From positions 310,001 to 374,000 of the forward strand of contig JADJUE010000009.1 of NCBI GenBank assembly GCA_016710785.1: 64,000 nt of DNA, given 5' to 3'. Made by a program: the position numbers and the translations under genes. Below are positions 1-8,756 of the stretch, in pieces; the first letter of the stretch is position 1; every line of letters begins with the position of its first letter. Under the pieces are notes generated by a model. It made no database searches. It was given only the letters and a program-made list of their open reading frames with translations, and was not told the origin of the DNA. This DNA comes from Candidatus Epilinea brevis (GTDB taxonomy: Bacteria; Chloroflexota; Anaerolineae; Epilineales; Epilineaceae).

Positions 1-275
1 GCTGCACCCTGGGTCTCGGGTGAGACCTATGTCCCCTTGAGGAACGCCGACTTGACCTGTCGCAGCCGGAAACAGCTTGAGGCAAGGCGCGCCGCTGATG
101 CCACGCCCTGCCCTTGGGCGACGGGAGACCAAGATGCCGAGTCACGGTGACTGCGAGATGTCCCTAGGCTCATGAAGCCGCCCCAGAATGGCAGCACCGC
201 TCGATTCAGACACATCACGGAGCCACGACTCCCATCAAGAGTGCGGAAGCAGGTGGCCCCCATCACGGGCGGTGC

Positions 276-379
276 ACATGTGGACAGCCAAAGGCAGGCG
301 CCCACAGCCCCGGCTAGGCGCGGTTGGCCCCGCCCAGGGCCAGACGCATGCACACAGCCAGAGGCTGGCGCCCACATGC
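276..379. repeat. Diverged short direct repeat pair
   Basis: Two similar segments of about 30 bases (276-307 and 348-379) share the core acagcca-N2-ggc-N-ggcgcccaca. They lie in sequence with no gene. No function is evident. Confidence 0.45.
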
Positions 380-495
380 CGGCAACGTCGATCTCCCACA
401 ACGCACCCTGGTGGACCAGCACCATGACCGGACAGCAAGTGGATATCGTGGGACGTCAAGCCGTCCCGCTGAAGGACTTGACTGGCCTTCTCATA

Positions 496-611
496 GAAGG
501 GACATCCCGATTGACGAGCCCGGGGCTGTTGTGTCCCCGGGTGGTCGAGGCGGCGCGCTTTCGTTGGGAGACTCTCGACCGTCCCGCCATTCTCAAAAGG
601 TTTGCCAACAG
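496..611 (+). repeat. REP-like dispersed repeat, copy A
   Basis: Begins gaagggacatcccgat, continues through gacgagcccggggctg and ends with ttgccaacag. A copy at 22757-22873 matches over the same length, closely in its first 65 bases. The core can fold because cccgggg is followed by cccggg after a short loop. It is probably a mobile or REP-type intergenic repeat; no coding role is seen. Confidence 0.6.
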
Positions 612-668
612 TATCATTCATTCCTGGAGCGTGCGACGAGCGCTCCGGCAGACTGACGAATGGACTAG

Positions 669-692
669 CGGTCGCCCACAGCCCGGCGACCG
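669..692 (-). terminator. Hairpin after folB-folK
   Basis: Eight-base perfect arms (cggtcgcc / ggcgaccg) with an eight-base loop, 13 bases beyond the folB-folK stop. There is no U-tract on the minus strand, so its role as an intrinsic terminator is uncertain. Confidence 0.3.
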
Positions 693-704
693 ACGCGCTC
701 CTAC

Positions 705-1556
705 CTACCCCTCCAGTTCCGCCAGACGTCCCCGCGCCCGCACGCCGCCCGGCGGCAGCCGGTCATCCCAGCCCTCAGGGCAGCGCGCCGGCGCGACCTC
801 CGCCAGCGGCGCCAAGACGAAGCGCCGCTCGGCCAGACGCGGATGGGGAACGGTGATGCCCGGGCCCTGGATGCTCAGGTCGTCATAAAACAGCAGGTCC
901 AGGTCCAGGGTGCGCGGCGCATCGCGCTCAATGCGCCGCCGTCCGGCCTGGGCCTCGATCTCGTGCAAGCGGCGCAGGAAGGCGAAGGGCTCCAGCACGG
1001 TTTCCACCATCGCCACCATGTTGAAGTAGGGTCCCTGGCCGGCGGGGCCGCCGACCGGATCGGTCTCGAAGACCTGGCTCTGGCGTTTGACCCCGCCCAG
1101 GCGCCGCAGCGCCAGGCGCAGCTGCGCGGCGCGGTCGCCCAGGTTGCTGCCCAGAGCCACGATGGCCTCGTGCGCTGCCGGCGACTCGGGCGCCGCCTCG
1201 CCCTGCCAGCGGCGGATGCGCACTGCGGTGGAGGCAAGGTCCTCGGCCAGGGCGGGCCGCAGCTTGGCCAGGGCCACCTCGACCGCCGCCACGCGGTCGA
1301 AGCCCAGGGCTACGGCCGCGAGCCGTTCGGCCAGGCGCTCGAGAAGCACGTCACGCGCGACGCGGGCTGCGTCCGCCACCCGCTCGCTGACCGCGGCGTA
1401 GTCGACCGTGGCGGCCAGCGAATCCGTGCGTCCGGCCTGGCGCAGGTCGACGGTCAGCGAAAGGTCGATCAGCACCGGCTGCGCCGCCTCGCGCTCATGC
1501 GGCAGCGCGCCGACGATGGTCATGACCCTGAGGCCCTTGATCTCGATCTGGTCCAT
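705..1556 (-). CDS. folBK: Dihydroneopterin aldolase / HPPK fusion (FolB-FolK)
   Basis: Bifunctional folate-pathway enzyme of 283 residues. FolB (about 1-117) splits dihydroneopterin to hydroxymethyldihydropterin. FolK (about 125-283) pyrophosphorylates that product with ATP. The N-terminus starts MDQIEIKGLRVMTIVGALPHE, typical of FolB. The second half carries IVALGSNLGDR, the acidic RTLDLDLLFYDD metal site and VPHPRLAERRFVLAPL, all HPPK signatures. I chose the ATG at 1556, not the longer frame, because homology starts there and a TACAAT box lies only six bases upstream, suggesting a leaderless transcript. Fusing consecutive pathway enzymes is known for this family. A FolB-only or FolK-only product is unlikely since both halves are complete. 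Confidence 0.93.
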   Translation of the reverse strand: MDQIEIKGLRVMTIVGALPHEREAAQPVLIDLSLTVDLRQAGRTDSLAATVDYAAVSERVADAARVARDVLLERLAERLAAVALGFDRVAAVEVALAKLRPALAEDLASTAVRIRRWQGEAAPESPAAHEAIVALGSNLGDRAAQLRLALRRLGGVKRQSQVFETDPVGGPAGQGPYFNMVAMVETVLEPFAFLRRLHEIEAQAGRRRIERDAPRTLDLDLLFYDDLSIQGPGITVPHPRLAERRFVLAPLAEVAPARCPEGWDDRLPPGGVRARGRLAELEG

Positions 1557-1562
1557 GGGTGG

Positions 1563-1568
1563 ATTGTA
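1563..1568 (-). promoter_or_regulatory. -10 box of folB-folK (leaderless type)
   Basis: TACAAT on the minus strand, separated from the ATG by six bases. There is no Shine-Dalgarno, so transcription would start at or next to the start codon. No good -35 is visible. Confidence 0.45.
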
Positions 1569-1591
1569 CCCTGTGCCGGTCGCGGACGGCC

Positions 1592-2206
1592 TCAGTCCAA
1601 CGATGACCTGGATCCTGAGGCTCCATTGCCGCGCAGCGCCCTCCACAGCTCGCGCCAGAGCACCTCGCCATCGACGCTCGGCAGCGGCACCAGGCTGCCG
1701 AGTCCGAAGGCGAGGTTGACGCCGGCGATGCGGGTCAGGGTTGGATGCGATCCGCCGCCGATAACCTGCAGCAGCGCGAACAGCAGGCCGGCGGCGAGCA
1801 GGTTGGCCAAGGGGCCGCCGGCGGCCCGGGCGACATGCGTGCGGCCCCGGACGCCGCTCTGGTCGCCTCGATAGATGTTGGCGTCGCGGGTGGCGGTGAA
1901 GAGCAGCTCGTCCATGGGGCTGCCGGCCAGGGTGCCGCTGACGATGTGGCCCAGCCCATGCAAGAGGTTGGCCAGCAGTCCGGCGATGGTGAAGGCCAGC
2001 GCGTCGGCGCCGCGCATGGCCAAAGCCGTACCCAGAGGCAGCCGTCCCGGCAGAAAGGTCAGCGCGACGCCGAGGGCGAAGAACAAGGGCGGCTGCAGCC
2101 AGACCGTCGGCGTCACCGCCAGCCGCACGCGGCCCAGGCGACCGATCCCCACGTGTCGCACGCTGTCCAGATCGTCGAGGAAGGCGTACTTCAGGTAGCT
2201 GTGCAC
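1592..2206 (-). CDS. M50 (site-2 protease)-like membrane protein, catalytic Glu missing
   Basis: Polytopic membrane protein of 204 residues. It has about four hydrophobic segments and the S2P layout: a histidine-pair helix (LLHGLGHIVSG, about residue 69), a second helix with GGPLANLL, and a C-terminal VDG motif (LPSVDGEVLW). S2P/M50 zinc proteases use HExxH; here the motif reads HGLGH, so both histidines remain but the catalytic glutamate is glycine. Either it is an inactive membrane pseudo-protease or it uses another base. The proposed start is a GTG at 2206 (VHSYLKYAF), where protein-like sequence begins; upstream sequence is Arg-rich shadow. It lies 26 bases after the lipoprotein gene and may be co-transcribed with it. 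Confidence 0.7.
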   Translation of the reverse strand: MHSYLKYAFLDDLDSVRHVGIGRLGRVRLAVTPTVWLQPPLFFALGVALTFLPGRLPLGTALAMRGADALAFTIAGLLANLLHGLGHIVSGTLAGSPMDELLFTATRDANIYRGDQSGVRGRTHVARAAGGPLANLLAAGLLFALLQVIGGGSHPTLTRIAGVNLAFGLGSLVPLPSVDGEVLWRELWRALRGNGASGSRSSLD

Positions 2207-2232
2207 CCGTCGGCGCCGCGCTGGGCCCCCCC

Positions 2233-2697
2233 CTACTCCGCCATGTCTTCGCCGCACACAGTCAGACCGACGGCCCTCAAGCGCACGTTGACCTCGGCGA
2301 AGGGATCTTCCTCGCTGGCGAACAAGGCCTCCATCCCCTGCGCCTCCAGGTCGGCCATGATGACGCGGGTGTCGGCGATGATGCTGGTCATCTCCGGCTG
2401 AAGATCCGCCGGCGGCTTGAGGGCGGCCACGGCGTCGATGGAGCGGTTGGAGCTCTCGATGATGGTCTTGAACAAGGCTTCGCCCTCTGGGCCGGAGGGC
2501 GGACCAGCGCTCTCTCCCTTGGGTACAGCGGCCTCGATCTCGGCGTTGCCCGCGGCGCAGATGGCGTTGCCCTGTTCGACAAATTCCTCGCGGGTGAGCT
2601 CGCCGCCGCTGGCCTGGCAGCCCACCAGGGCGGTCAAGGTCATTCCGGCAAGGGCCGCTCCGGAAAGGAACCGGAAGCGGGACGGAGGGTGGATCAT
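2233..2697 (-). CDS. Small lipoprotein of unknown function
   Basis: Predicted 154-residue lipoprotein. The N-terminus is basic then hydrophobic and ends in the lipobox LVGC, with the modified Cys at about residue 27. The mature part is acidic and helical, with a segment AALKPPADLQPEM and a C-terminal VCGEDMAE. This composition resembles short secreted helical lipoproteins in which two cysteines (AICAAG and LTVCG) could pair. The ATG at 2697 is preceded by a strong GAGGAG ribosome site. I do not recognise the family. The M50-like gene follows closely. Confidence 0.75.
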   Translation of the reverse strand: MIHPPSRFRFLSGAALAGMTLTALVGCQASGGELTREEFVEQGNAICAAGNAEIEAAVPKGESAGPPSGPEGEALFKTIIESSNRSIDAVAALKPPADLQPEMTSIIADTRVIMADLEAQGMEALFASEEDPFAEVNVRLRAVGLTVCGEDMAE

Positions 2698-2845
2698 GGT
2701 CGGTTCTCCTCGTAGGTTGCTGACGGCTCGGGTTTGGAGGGGGTCCAAGCCTGGTCCCTTGGCGGAACATGATGCGATGAAGGCCGCTCGCGAGTCAAAC
2801 GCGACAGCAGGCAGAGCCAGACGCATTGCGCCAAGACGCAGCTGC

Positions 2846-2866
2846 GGCTAACCTTGCGCCCTGGGT
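2846..2866 (+). repeat. Short repeat upstream of uvrA-like gene
   Basis: ggctaaccttgcgcc plus tgggt after one variable base. The same words recur at 5431-5451 downstream of the gene, and each copy has cattgcg about 20 bases before it. The UvrA-like gene therefore lies between two related direct repeats. Confidence 0.5.
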
Positions 2867-2961
2867 ATCGGGGATGTCGTCGGCCGCCGCTGGATGGCCG
2901 CTGCGCAAGCCGGCATGGCCCCTCGAGGAACCGCGCAACCGATGGAGTCAGGGGAGTCAGG

Positions 2962-5352
2962 ATGAGCAAGGCCACGAGGGCGGACACGCAGCCGCCTGCA
3001 CTGCATGTTGCCGACAGCCACGGTCTGATCCGCGTGCAGGGCGCGCGCGTGAACAACCTCAAGGATGTCAGCGTCGTGATCCCGAAGCGCCGGCTGACGG
3101 TGTTCACCGGCGTCTCGGGTTCGGGCAAGAGCTCGCTGGTGTTCGGAACGATCGCCGCGGAGTCGCAGCGGATGATCAACGAGACCTACAGCGCCTTCTT
3201 GCAGGGCTTCATGCCGACGCTTGCCCGGCCGGACGTGGACGTGCTCGACGGGCTGACGACGGCGATCATCGTCGACCAGGAGCGGATGGGGGCCAACGCC
3301 CGTTCGACGGTCGGTACCGCCACCGACGCCAACGCGATGCTGCGCATCCTCTTCAGCCGACTCGGGCAGCCGCATATCGGCTCGGCCCAGGCGTTTTCGT
3401 TCAACGTCGCGTCTATCTCGGGCACCGGAGCGGTCACCTTCGAGCGCGGCGGCACCACCACCAAGGAGCGGCGCAGCTTCAGCATCACCGGCGGCATGTG
3501 CCCGCGCTGCGAGGGACGGGGCTCGGTCTCCGACATCGACCTCAAGGCGTTGATCGATGACAGCAAGTCGCTCAACGAGGGTGCGCTCACCATCCCCGGT
3601 TACAGCATGGACGGTTGGTACGGCCGGATCTTTGGCGGCTGCGGCTTCTTCGACCCGGACAAGCCGATCAAGCAGTTCAGCAAGAAGGAACTGCATGACC
3701 TGCTCCACAAGGAACCGACCAAGATCAAGGTGGATGGCATCAACCTCACCTACGAGGGCCTGATCCCCAAGATCCAGAAGTCGATGCTGTCCAAGGACGT
3801 CGACGCGATGCAGCCGCACATCCGCGCATTCGTCGAGCGCGCGGTCACCTTCGCCATCTGCCCGGACTGCGGCGGAAGCCGGCTCAGCGAGGGGGCACGA
3901 TCGTCAAAGGTCAAGGGGATCAACATCGCGGACGCCTGCGCGATGCAGATCAGCGATCTGGCGGTTTGGGTCCGCGGCCTCGACGATGCCTCGGTGGCCC
4001 CGTTGCTGGCGGCGCTGGGGGAGACGCTCGACGCCTTTGTGGACATCGGGCTGGGCTACCTGAGCCTCGACCGGCCGTCGGGCACGCTGTCGGGCGGCGA
4101 GGCGCAGCGGGTGAAGATGATCCGCCACCTGGGGTCCTCGCTCACCGATGTCACCTATGTCTTTGACGAACCGACCATCGGGCTGCATCCGCATGACATC
4201 CAGCGGATGAACGACCTGCTGCTGCAGCTGCGCGACAAGGGCAACACGGTGCTGGTGGTGGAGCATAAGCCGGAGACGATCGCGATCGCCGACCATGTCG
4301 TGGATCTGGGTCCCGGCGCGGGCACGGACGGCGGCGAGGTGGTGTTTGAGGGCACTGTGGCCGGGCTGCGGGCCAGCGACACGCTCACCGGGCGGCATCT
4401 GGACGACCGCGCCTCCCTGAAGCCGCGGGTGCGGACGCCATCGGGGATGTTGGAGGTGCGCGGCGCCAGCACCCACAACCTGCAGGACGTCAACGTCGAC
4501 ATCCCGCTGGGCGTGCTGGTTGTCGTCACCGGTGTGGCCGGGTCGGGCAAGAGCTCCCTGATTCACGGCTCGGTCTCTGTCCGTGACGGGGTGGTGTCGG
4601 TGGATCAGACCCCTATCCGGGGCTCACGGCGGAGCAACCCGGCGACCTATACGGGGCTGCTCGACCCCATCCGCACGGCATTCGCCAAGGCCAACGGCGT
4701 GAAGCCGGCGCTGTTCAGCGCCAACTCGGAGGGCGCCTGCCCCACCTGCAACGGCGCGGGTGTCATCTACACCGATCTGGCGATGATGGCCGGCGTCGCC
4801 ACGCTCTGCGAGGAATGCGAGGGGAAGCGGTTTCAGGCGTCGGTGCTGGAATACCGGTTCGGCGGCCGGAACATCAGCGAGGTGCTCGCGATGTCGGTGG
4901 CGGAGGCGGAGGGGTTCTTTGGCGCGGGGGAAGCGCGCACTCCGGCGGCGCACGCCATCCTGGTCCGGCTGGCGGATGTCGGGCTGGGCTACCTCAGCCT
5001 CGGCCAACCGCTCACCACGTTGTCGGGCGGCGAGCGCCAGCGGCTCAAGCTGGCCATCCACATGGCGGAAAAAGGCAGCGTCTACGTCCTGGACGAGCCG
5101 ACCACCGGCCTCCACCTCGCCGACGTCGAGCGGCTGATCGGTCTGCTCGACCGGCTGGTCGATTCGGGTAAGTCGGTGATCGTCATCGCGCATCATCAGG
5201 CGGTCATGGCGCATGCGGACTGGATCATCGACCTTGGGCCCGGCGCGGGGCACGACGGGGGGCGGGTCGTGTTCGAGGGCACGCCGGCCGAGCTAGTGGC
5301 CTCCCGCTCCACCCTCACGGGCGAGCATCTCGCGGCGTACGTGGGCAGCTGA
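2962..5352 (+). CDS. UvrA-like ABC-class ATPase
   Basis: Soluble ATPase of 796 residues with two ABC modules in UvrA order. The first has Walker A GVSGSGKSS at about 51, LSGGEAQR at about 376 and Walker B VFDEPTIG at about 402. The second has GVAGSGKSS at about 524, LSGGERQR at about 687 and VLDEPTTG at about 710. Cysteine pairs occur at about 180 (CPRC), 300 (CPDC), 593 (CPTC) and 616 (CEEC), the last two forming a complete zinc finger. It is about 150 residues shorter than housekeeping UvrA (about 940), as in the UvrA2/DrrC-like group linked to drug tolerance, which lack the UvrB-binding insert. The ATG at 2962 follows a ggagtcag stretch. It stands alone, without uvrB or uvrC, between short direct repeats, so acquisition by transfer is possible. 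Confidence 0.88.
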   Translation: MSKATRADTQPPALHVADSHGLIRVQGARVNNLKDVSVVIPKRRLTVFTGVSGSGKSSLVFGTIAAESQRMINETYSAFLQGFMPTLARPDVDVLDGLTTAIIVDQERMGANARSTVGTATDANAMLRILFSRLGQPHIGSAQAFSFNVASISGTGAVTFERGGTTTKERRSFSITGGMCPRCEGRGSVSDIDLKALIDDSKSLNEGALTIPGYSMDGWYGRIFGGCGFFDPDKPIKQFSKKELHDLLHKEPTKIKVDGINLTYEGLIPKIQKSMLSKDVDAMQPHIRAFVERAVTFAICPDCGGSRLSEGARSSKVKGINIADACAMQISDLAVWVRGLDDASVAPLLAALGETLDAFVDIGLGYLSLDRPSGTLSGGEAQRVKMIRHLGSSLTDVTYVFDEPTIGLHPHDIQRMNDLLLQLRDKGNTVLVVEHKPETIAIADHVVDLGPGAGTDGGEVVFEGTVAGLRASDTLTGRHLDDRASLKPRVRTPSGMLEVRGASTHNLQDVNVDIPLGVLVVVTGVAGSGKSSLIHGSVSVRDGVVSVDQTPIRGSRRSNPATYTGLLDPIRTAFAKANGVKPALFSANSEGACPTCNGAGVIYTDLAMMAGVATLCEECEGKRFQASVLEYRFGGRNISEVLAMSVAEAEGFFGAGEARTPAAHAILVRLADVGLGYLSLGQPLTTLSGGERQRLKLAIHMAEKGSVYVLDEPTTGLHLADVERLIGLLDRLVDSGKSVIVIAHHQAVMAHADWIIDLGPGAGHDGGRVVFEGTPAELVASRSTLTGEHLAAYVGS

Positions 5353-5430
5353 GCGAGGTACTCGTGAACTCCGTCAGAGGTGCTTTCGCATCCGGTCACA
5401 GGTTGACACATTGCGTTCGACGAGGGCAGG

Positions 5431-5451
5431 GGCTAACCTTGCGCCATGGGT
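5431..5451 (+). repeat. Short repeat downstream of uvrA-like gene
   Basis: Second copy of ggctaaccttgcgcc-N-tgggt, 79 bases after the uvrA-like stop, in the same orientation as the copy at 2846. Confidence 0.5.
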
Positions 5452-5480
5452 GTTTCGGAGTCGGTCTACCGCCCGGTGAT

Positions 5481-5777
5481 GGGTGTGGCCAAAATGCGTC
5501 CGACAGCCATCTTGCCGTCCGACGCAATGTAGGGGCGAAGCATTCGCAGAACCATTCTCGGAAACACAACGCCCGCACAGCGGATGCTTCGCCCTGGCCC
5601 CAGCACTAGATTTCGGATGCGCCCCCCCCGAAGCCAGCGCGCCGTGAGCGCCAGGGCGAAGCATTCGCCGACGACTGGGGTGGGGATCCGGGGTTCCTGG
5701 CGGCAAATGCTTCGCCCCTACATTTCCCACATTGCGTCAGACAGCAAGCCGGCCGTCGGACGGCTTTTGGCCACACC
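5481..5777. repeat. 300-bp inverted-repeat (MITE-like) element
   Basis: The left arm (5481-5547) and right arm (5703-5777) are imperfect reverse complements. Both contain gggtgtggccaaaa, gtccgac, gacgcaatg and taggggcgaagcat. The word ggcgaagcat occurs four times in alternating orientation (about 5533, 5584, 5652 and 5706), so the interior folds into nested hairpins. There is no open frame of interest. The form fits a non-autonomous mobile element or large intergenic repeat; no transposase is nearby. It fills most of the gap between 5353 and 5888. Confidence 0.65.
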
Positions 5778-5888
5778 CCCCGGTGATGATGGTGCTCGAG
5801 CCGGCTTGCGCTCGGGAAGATCCACGCATGCGGTCACCTAAAGCCAGAGTGCGCTGGACGAACAGCGGCCAAACCGAGGAGCATCACC

Positions 5889-8009
5889 ATGACACGGATG
5901 CGCGAGTTCCACCGGTACTCTCGGCAAGCATTGGCGACGTTGCTCGCGATCGCGGTCTTGCTGCCCGCGGCCACGTCGCAGGTGCAGGGCACCGCGGGTC
6001 GTGCGATGGTGGCACCGGGCAGTTGTCGTGGCCAGGTCGCTGAATATGTCATGGTCCTCCAACACTATGCTGGCCGCAACTACTCGGCAGGCCCTTCTCC
6101 GGCATCGATGATTCGTTTCCGAGATACGGAGCGCAATGACCCGGGTCAACACGAGACGCTGGCAAAGCTCTCTGAGACAGGGACGCTCTTGGGAGCTGCC
6201 TTCGATACCCGCCGATCGACGATCTATGCGGCCAGCTACCTCAAGTACGACGGGCTGACCAGCCCCGCGGGGCCCGATGCCATCTATTCCTATGACTTGG
6301 GTTCAGGTACCTTGGCTCACGTGGGGACATTACCGGCTGGAGGGCACAAGCCTCTAGGGGATCACCGGAACATGAAACTGATCGGCAAAGCGGGCTTGGG
6401 CGACATCGATATCGATCCGGAAAGCGATACGCTGCTCGTGGTGAATCTTCTCGATCGTCAGATCTATCAACTATCCCTACCCGATGGAGCCGTCATCACG
6501 TCGTTCCCCATTGGTTCAGCGGCGGAGCCGTGGGCGGCGGACGGTCGACCCCTGGGTCTTGCCATACGAGAAGGCTGGGTCTATCACGGAGTGGTTGACT
6601 CCCGTGAATCGGCGCCCAAGGCGGAGATCCCGCACGGCTACATCTATAGGTCCCGACCTGACGGGACCGAGATGGCCCAGGTGGCCCAATTCTCATTCGA
6701 CTACCCGCGACGAGCCGTGCCGTGGCGAAAGTGGGAGCGCGTACCGCCTGACGCAAGTCTTTATGCCCCTCCCGTAGGACAACCGATGATCGCCGACATC
6801 GAGTTTGCGACGGATGGCGCCATGGTCATCGGCCTTCGCGACCGCGCCATGGACATGCACAATGGCGAGTTCTACTACGATCATTCGCCGCAGGGTGATG
6901 TCCTTCACGGAGATCGAGAAGGCGACCACTGGTCCGTTCAGACGGGGCTGAGCGACTGGTACCAAGATGACACCCAGTTTTACCGCGACGCATCCCAAGG
7001 AATGCTCGCCGCAGTCCCGGAGGCGGATGCCGTCATCGCGACGGCCCTCGGAGTGGCCTCTTCACCGCACCGTCCGGGGTCGAGTGATCATCTAGCGAGT
7101 GGCGCTATTTGGCTTGACAACCAGAGTCGCGCGCTCCTGGCTCATGAATCGACGGTGAATTGCCCAAAATGCCAGGGACCCATGGACCAGCTCGGCGATG
7201 TCGAGGCGGTGTGCCCGGCCGCGGTTCCGCCGACCGATACGCCATCGCCTTCCCCTACGCCACCGCCTAGTCCAACCGCCACAGCCAGCTCGACGGCGAC
7301 CCCATCCACCACCCCCACGAGGCTTCCGAACACTCCGACGCCCACGTCCACAGCGACACGCCTTCCCGTCCCGATCTACCTCCCGCTTCTCCTCCGCGAA
7401 GCTTGCACTCCCGAGCAGCGCCGTGTGGACGTCGTCCTCGTCCTGGACGCATCGCTCTCAATGCTTGAGCCCGCCGCTCCTGGAGGCGGGCAGGTCAAGC
7501 TTGAGGCGGCGCGCGATGCTGCCCTCAGCTTTCTAGATGCGCTCCACTTGGACAAGGGGGACCAAGCTGCGGTCGTGGCGTTCAACGAGAAGGCGGTCCT
7601 ACTCACTGGCCTGACCGCCAATCGCACAGCTCTGAACTCCGCCTTGGCGTCTATCACATCGGCCGCGCAGACATGCATCGTGTGTGGCATGGACGCCGGT
7701 GCCATAGAGTTGACTGCCCTGCGGCGGAAGGCAGCCAATGCGCCGGTGCTGATCCTATTGACCGATGGCCGCTCCCAGCCGCAGCCGGTGAGTGACGCAG
7801 TGGAACGGGCGGCGAAAGCGAAGGGATCGGGGATTCGCATCTACACGATCGGCCTTGGCGCCGATCTCGACGAAGCGGCGCTGATGGAGATGGCGTCTGG
7901 GCCCGACACCTATTTCCATGCTCCATCGGCGGAGGAGTTGGCTGCCATCTATCGGCAGATCGCAGTGGACATACCTTGTCCGGCCGGGGCGTTTTGGGGC
8001 CGACGATGA
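5889..8009 (+). CDS. Secreted vWA-domain protein, paralogue 1
   Basis: Exported protein of 706 residues. A signal peptide (about 1-35) is followed by a 400-residue region with beta-propeller-like features: repeated short segments such as GLGDIDIDPESDTLLVV read like a strand repeat describing stored values. A cysteine cluster (CPKC, about 424) precedes a Thr/Pro/Ser linker (about 445-494), then the IYLPLLLREAC motif, then a C-terminal von Willebrand A domain. Its metal site is DASLS (about 520), with a downstream LLTDGRS. The protein ends in an IPC..FWGRR tail shared with the paralogue at 16581-18581. The ATG has a GAGGAG site upstream. Likely extracellular binding or adhesion; the ligand is unknown. 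Confidence 0.82.
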   Translation: MTRMREFHRYSRQALATLLAIAVLLPAATSQVQGTAGRAMVAPGSCRGQVAEYVMVLQHYAGRNYSAGPSPASMIRFRDTERNDPGQHETLAKLSETGTLLGAAFDTRRSTIYAASYLKYDGLTSPAGPDAIYSYDLGSGTLAHVGTLPAGGHKPLGDHRNMKLIGKAGLGDIDIDPESDTLLVVNLLDRQIYQLSLPDGAVITSFPIGSAAEPWAADGRPLGLAIREGWVYHGVVDSRESAPKAEIPHGYIYRSRPDGTEMAQVAQFSFDYPRRAVPWRKWERVPPDASLYAPPVGQPMIADIEFATDGAMVIGLRDRAMDMHNGEFYYDHSPQGDVLHGDREGDHWSVQTGLSDWYQDDTQFYRDASQGMLAAVPEADAVIATALGVASSPHRPGSSDHLASGAIWLDNQSRALLAHESTVNCPKCQGPMDQLGDVEAVCPAAVPPTDTPSPSPTPPPSPTATASSTATPSTTPTRLPNTPTPTSTATRLPVPIYLPLLLREACTPEQRRVDVVLVLDASLSMLEPAAPGGGQVKLEAARDAALSFLDALHLDKGDQAAVVAFNEKAVLLTGLTANRTALNSALASITSAAQTCIVCGMDAGAIELTALRRKAANAPVLILLTDGRSQPQPVSDAVERAAKAKGSGIRIYTIGLGADLDEAALMEMASGPDTYFHAPSAEELAAIYRQIAVDIPCPAGAFWGRR

Positions 8010-8756
8010 ACTGCAACTGAGGATAACAGCAACGGCAGAATGTCTGGAGCGCGCGTGAGGCTGGCTTCTCTAATCAACCAGCTGTGCAATCCCGGACGTC
8101 AGCATTCGCCACCGCCATGAGAAGGACCCCGGAGGTCAGTCCCCCGCACCAGGCGTTTCGAAAGCCAGCGTTTTCGTAACTCACGCGTCTACACGATGCC
8201 AGCATAGCTGGCGCCAGATTGCCGCCCCCGACTATCACGCCTCCCATGACACGTCGTGCTGTCCGACACGTCTTACTCCACCCCGGCTAGTATCGCAACA
8301 CAGTGGATTTTGAGAGTAGCCGGTGGGTGTGCCGGGTCACGAATCCTCCGTCTGCCTCGAGTTCATGACACGGCAACCACCAATCTTCATGGAGCTGCGA
8401 TACTAGTTTGGGACAGGTTGAATAGGCTCCTGACGTCCTCTCTATGGATCCTCATCCAGTCCGGCCCACCCATGGCAGGAATGCACACCACCAGGTTGTG
8501 TTCTCTGCCAGAGTAGGGGTATCGATGAAAGGGTTTCGGTTGCCTTGAAGACGTCCCCTTGCCCTGTAGTACATCGCGAAGGTGCTCGCGGAGCGCGTTA
8601 CGCAAGATCTCGCCCAGTCGACAAAATGGTCGCCGACAGTGTGGCTAGGACTGGATCGGTCGCGCCCCGGCGTCCATCGAGCCCGGTCCACCGCGGTCTG
8701 CATGTCGCGGTCGAGATCGTCGAGGAGGCGGGCCTGATGCGCCGGTCTGCGCAGGA
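8010..8756. other. Gene-poor intergenic stretch
   Basis: No frame here is convincing. The region appears less GC-rich than its surroundings, and open frames on both strands are short and conflict. It holds one copy of a dispersed repeat (8309-8350). Weak protein-like sequence near 8560-8756 on either strand could be a gene remnant, but I cannot assign it. Confidence 0.5.
8309..8350 (+). repeat. Dispersed repeat, copy 1
   Basis: tgagagtagccg-N-tgggtgtgccgggtc matches the minus strand near 18740-18784 with about three mismatches in 33 bases. Weaker similarity continues for about 70 bases. Both copies could encode a short peptide beginning (M/V)GVPG. Confidence 0.55.

Larger units (their letters stand above)
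1..704. other. Non-coding left end with repeats
   Basis: I see no convincing gene here: the open frames overlap on both strands and have no domain-like composition. The stretch holds a diverged direct repeat (copies near 276-307 and 348-379, both reading acagcca..ggc.ggcgccca) and, at 496-611, a copy of a REP-like repeat also found near 22750. A small hairpin at 669-692 lies just after the folB-folK stop. Confidence 0.5.

Noticed and set aside
27..425. 132-codon frame on the minus strand near the left edge
   Set aside because: Low-complexity, overlaps frames on the other strand, no ribosome site and no domain.
843..1874. Open frame opposite folB-folK and the M50-like gene
   Set aside because: The minus strand encodes clear domains there; this is a codon shadow.
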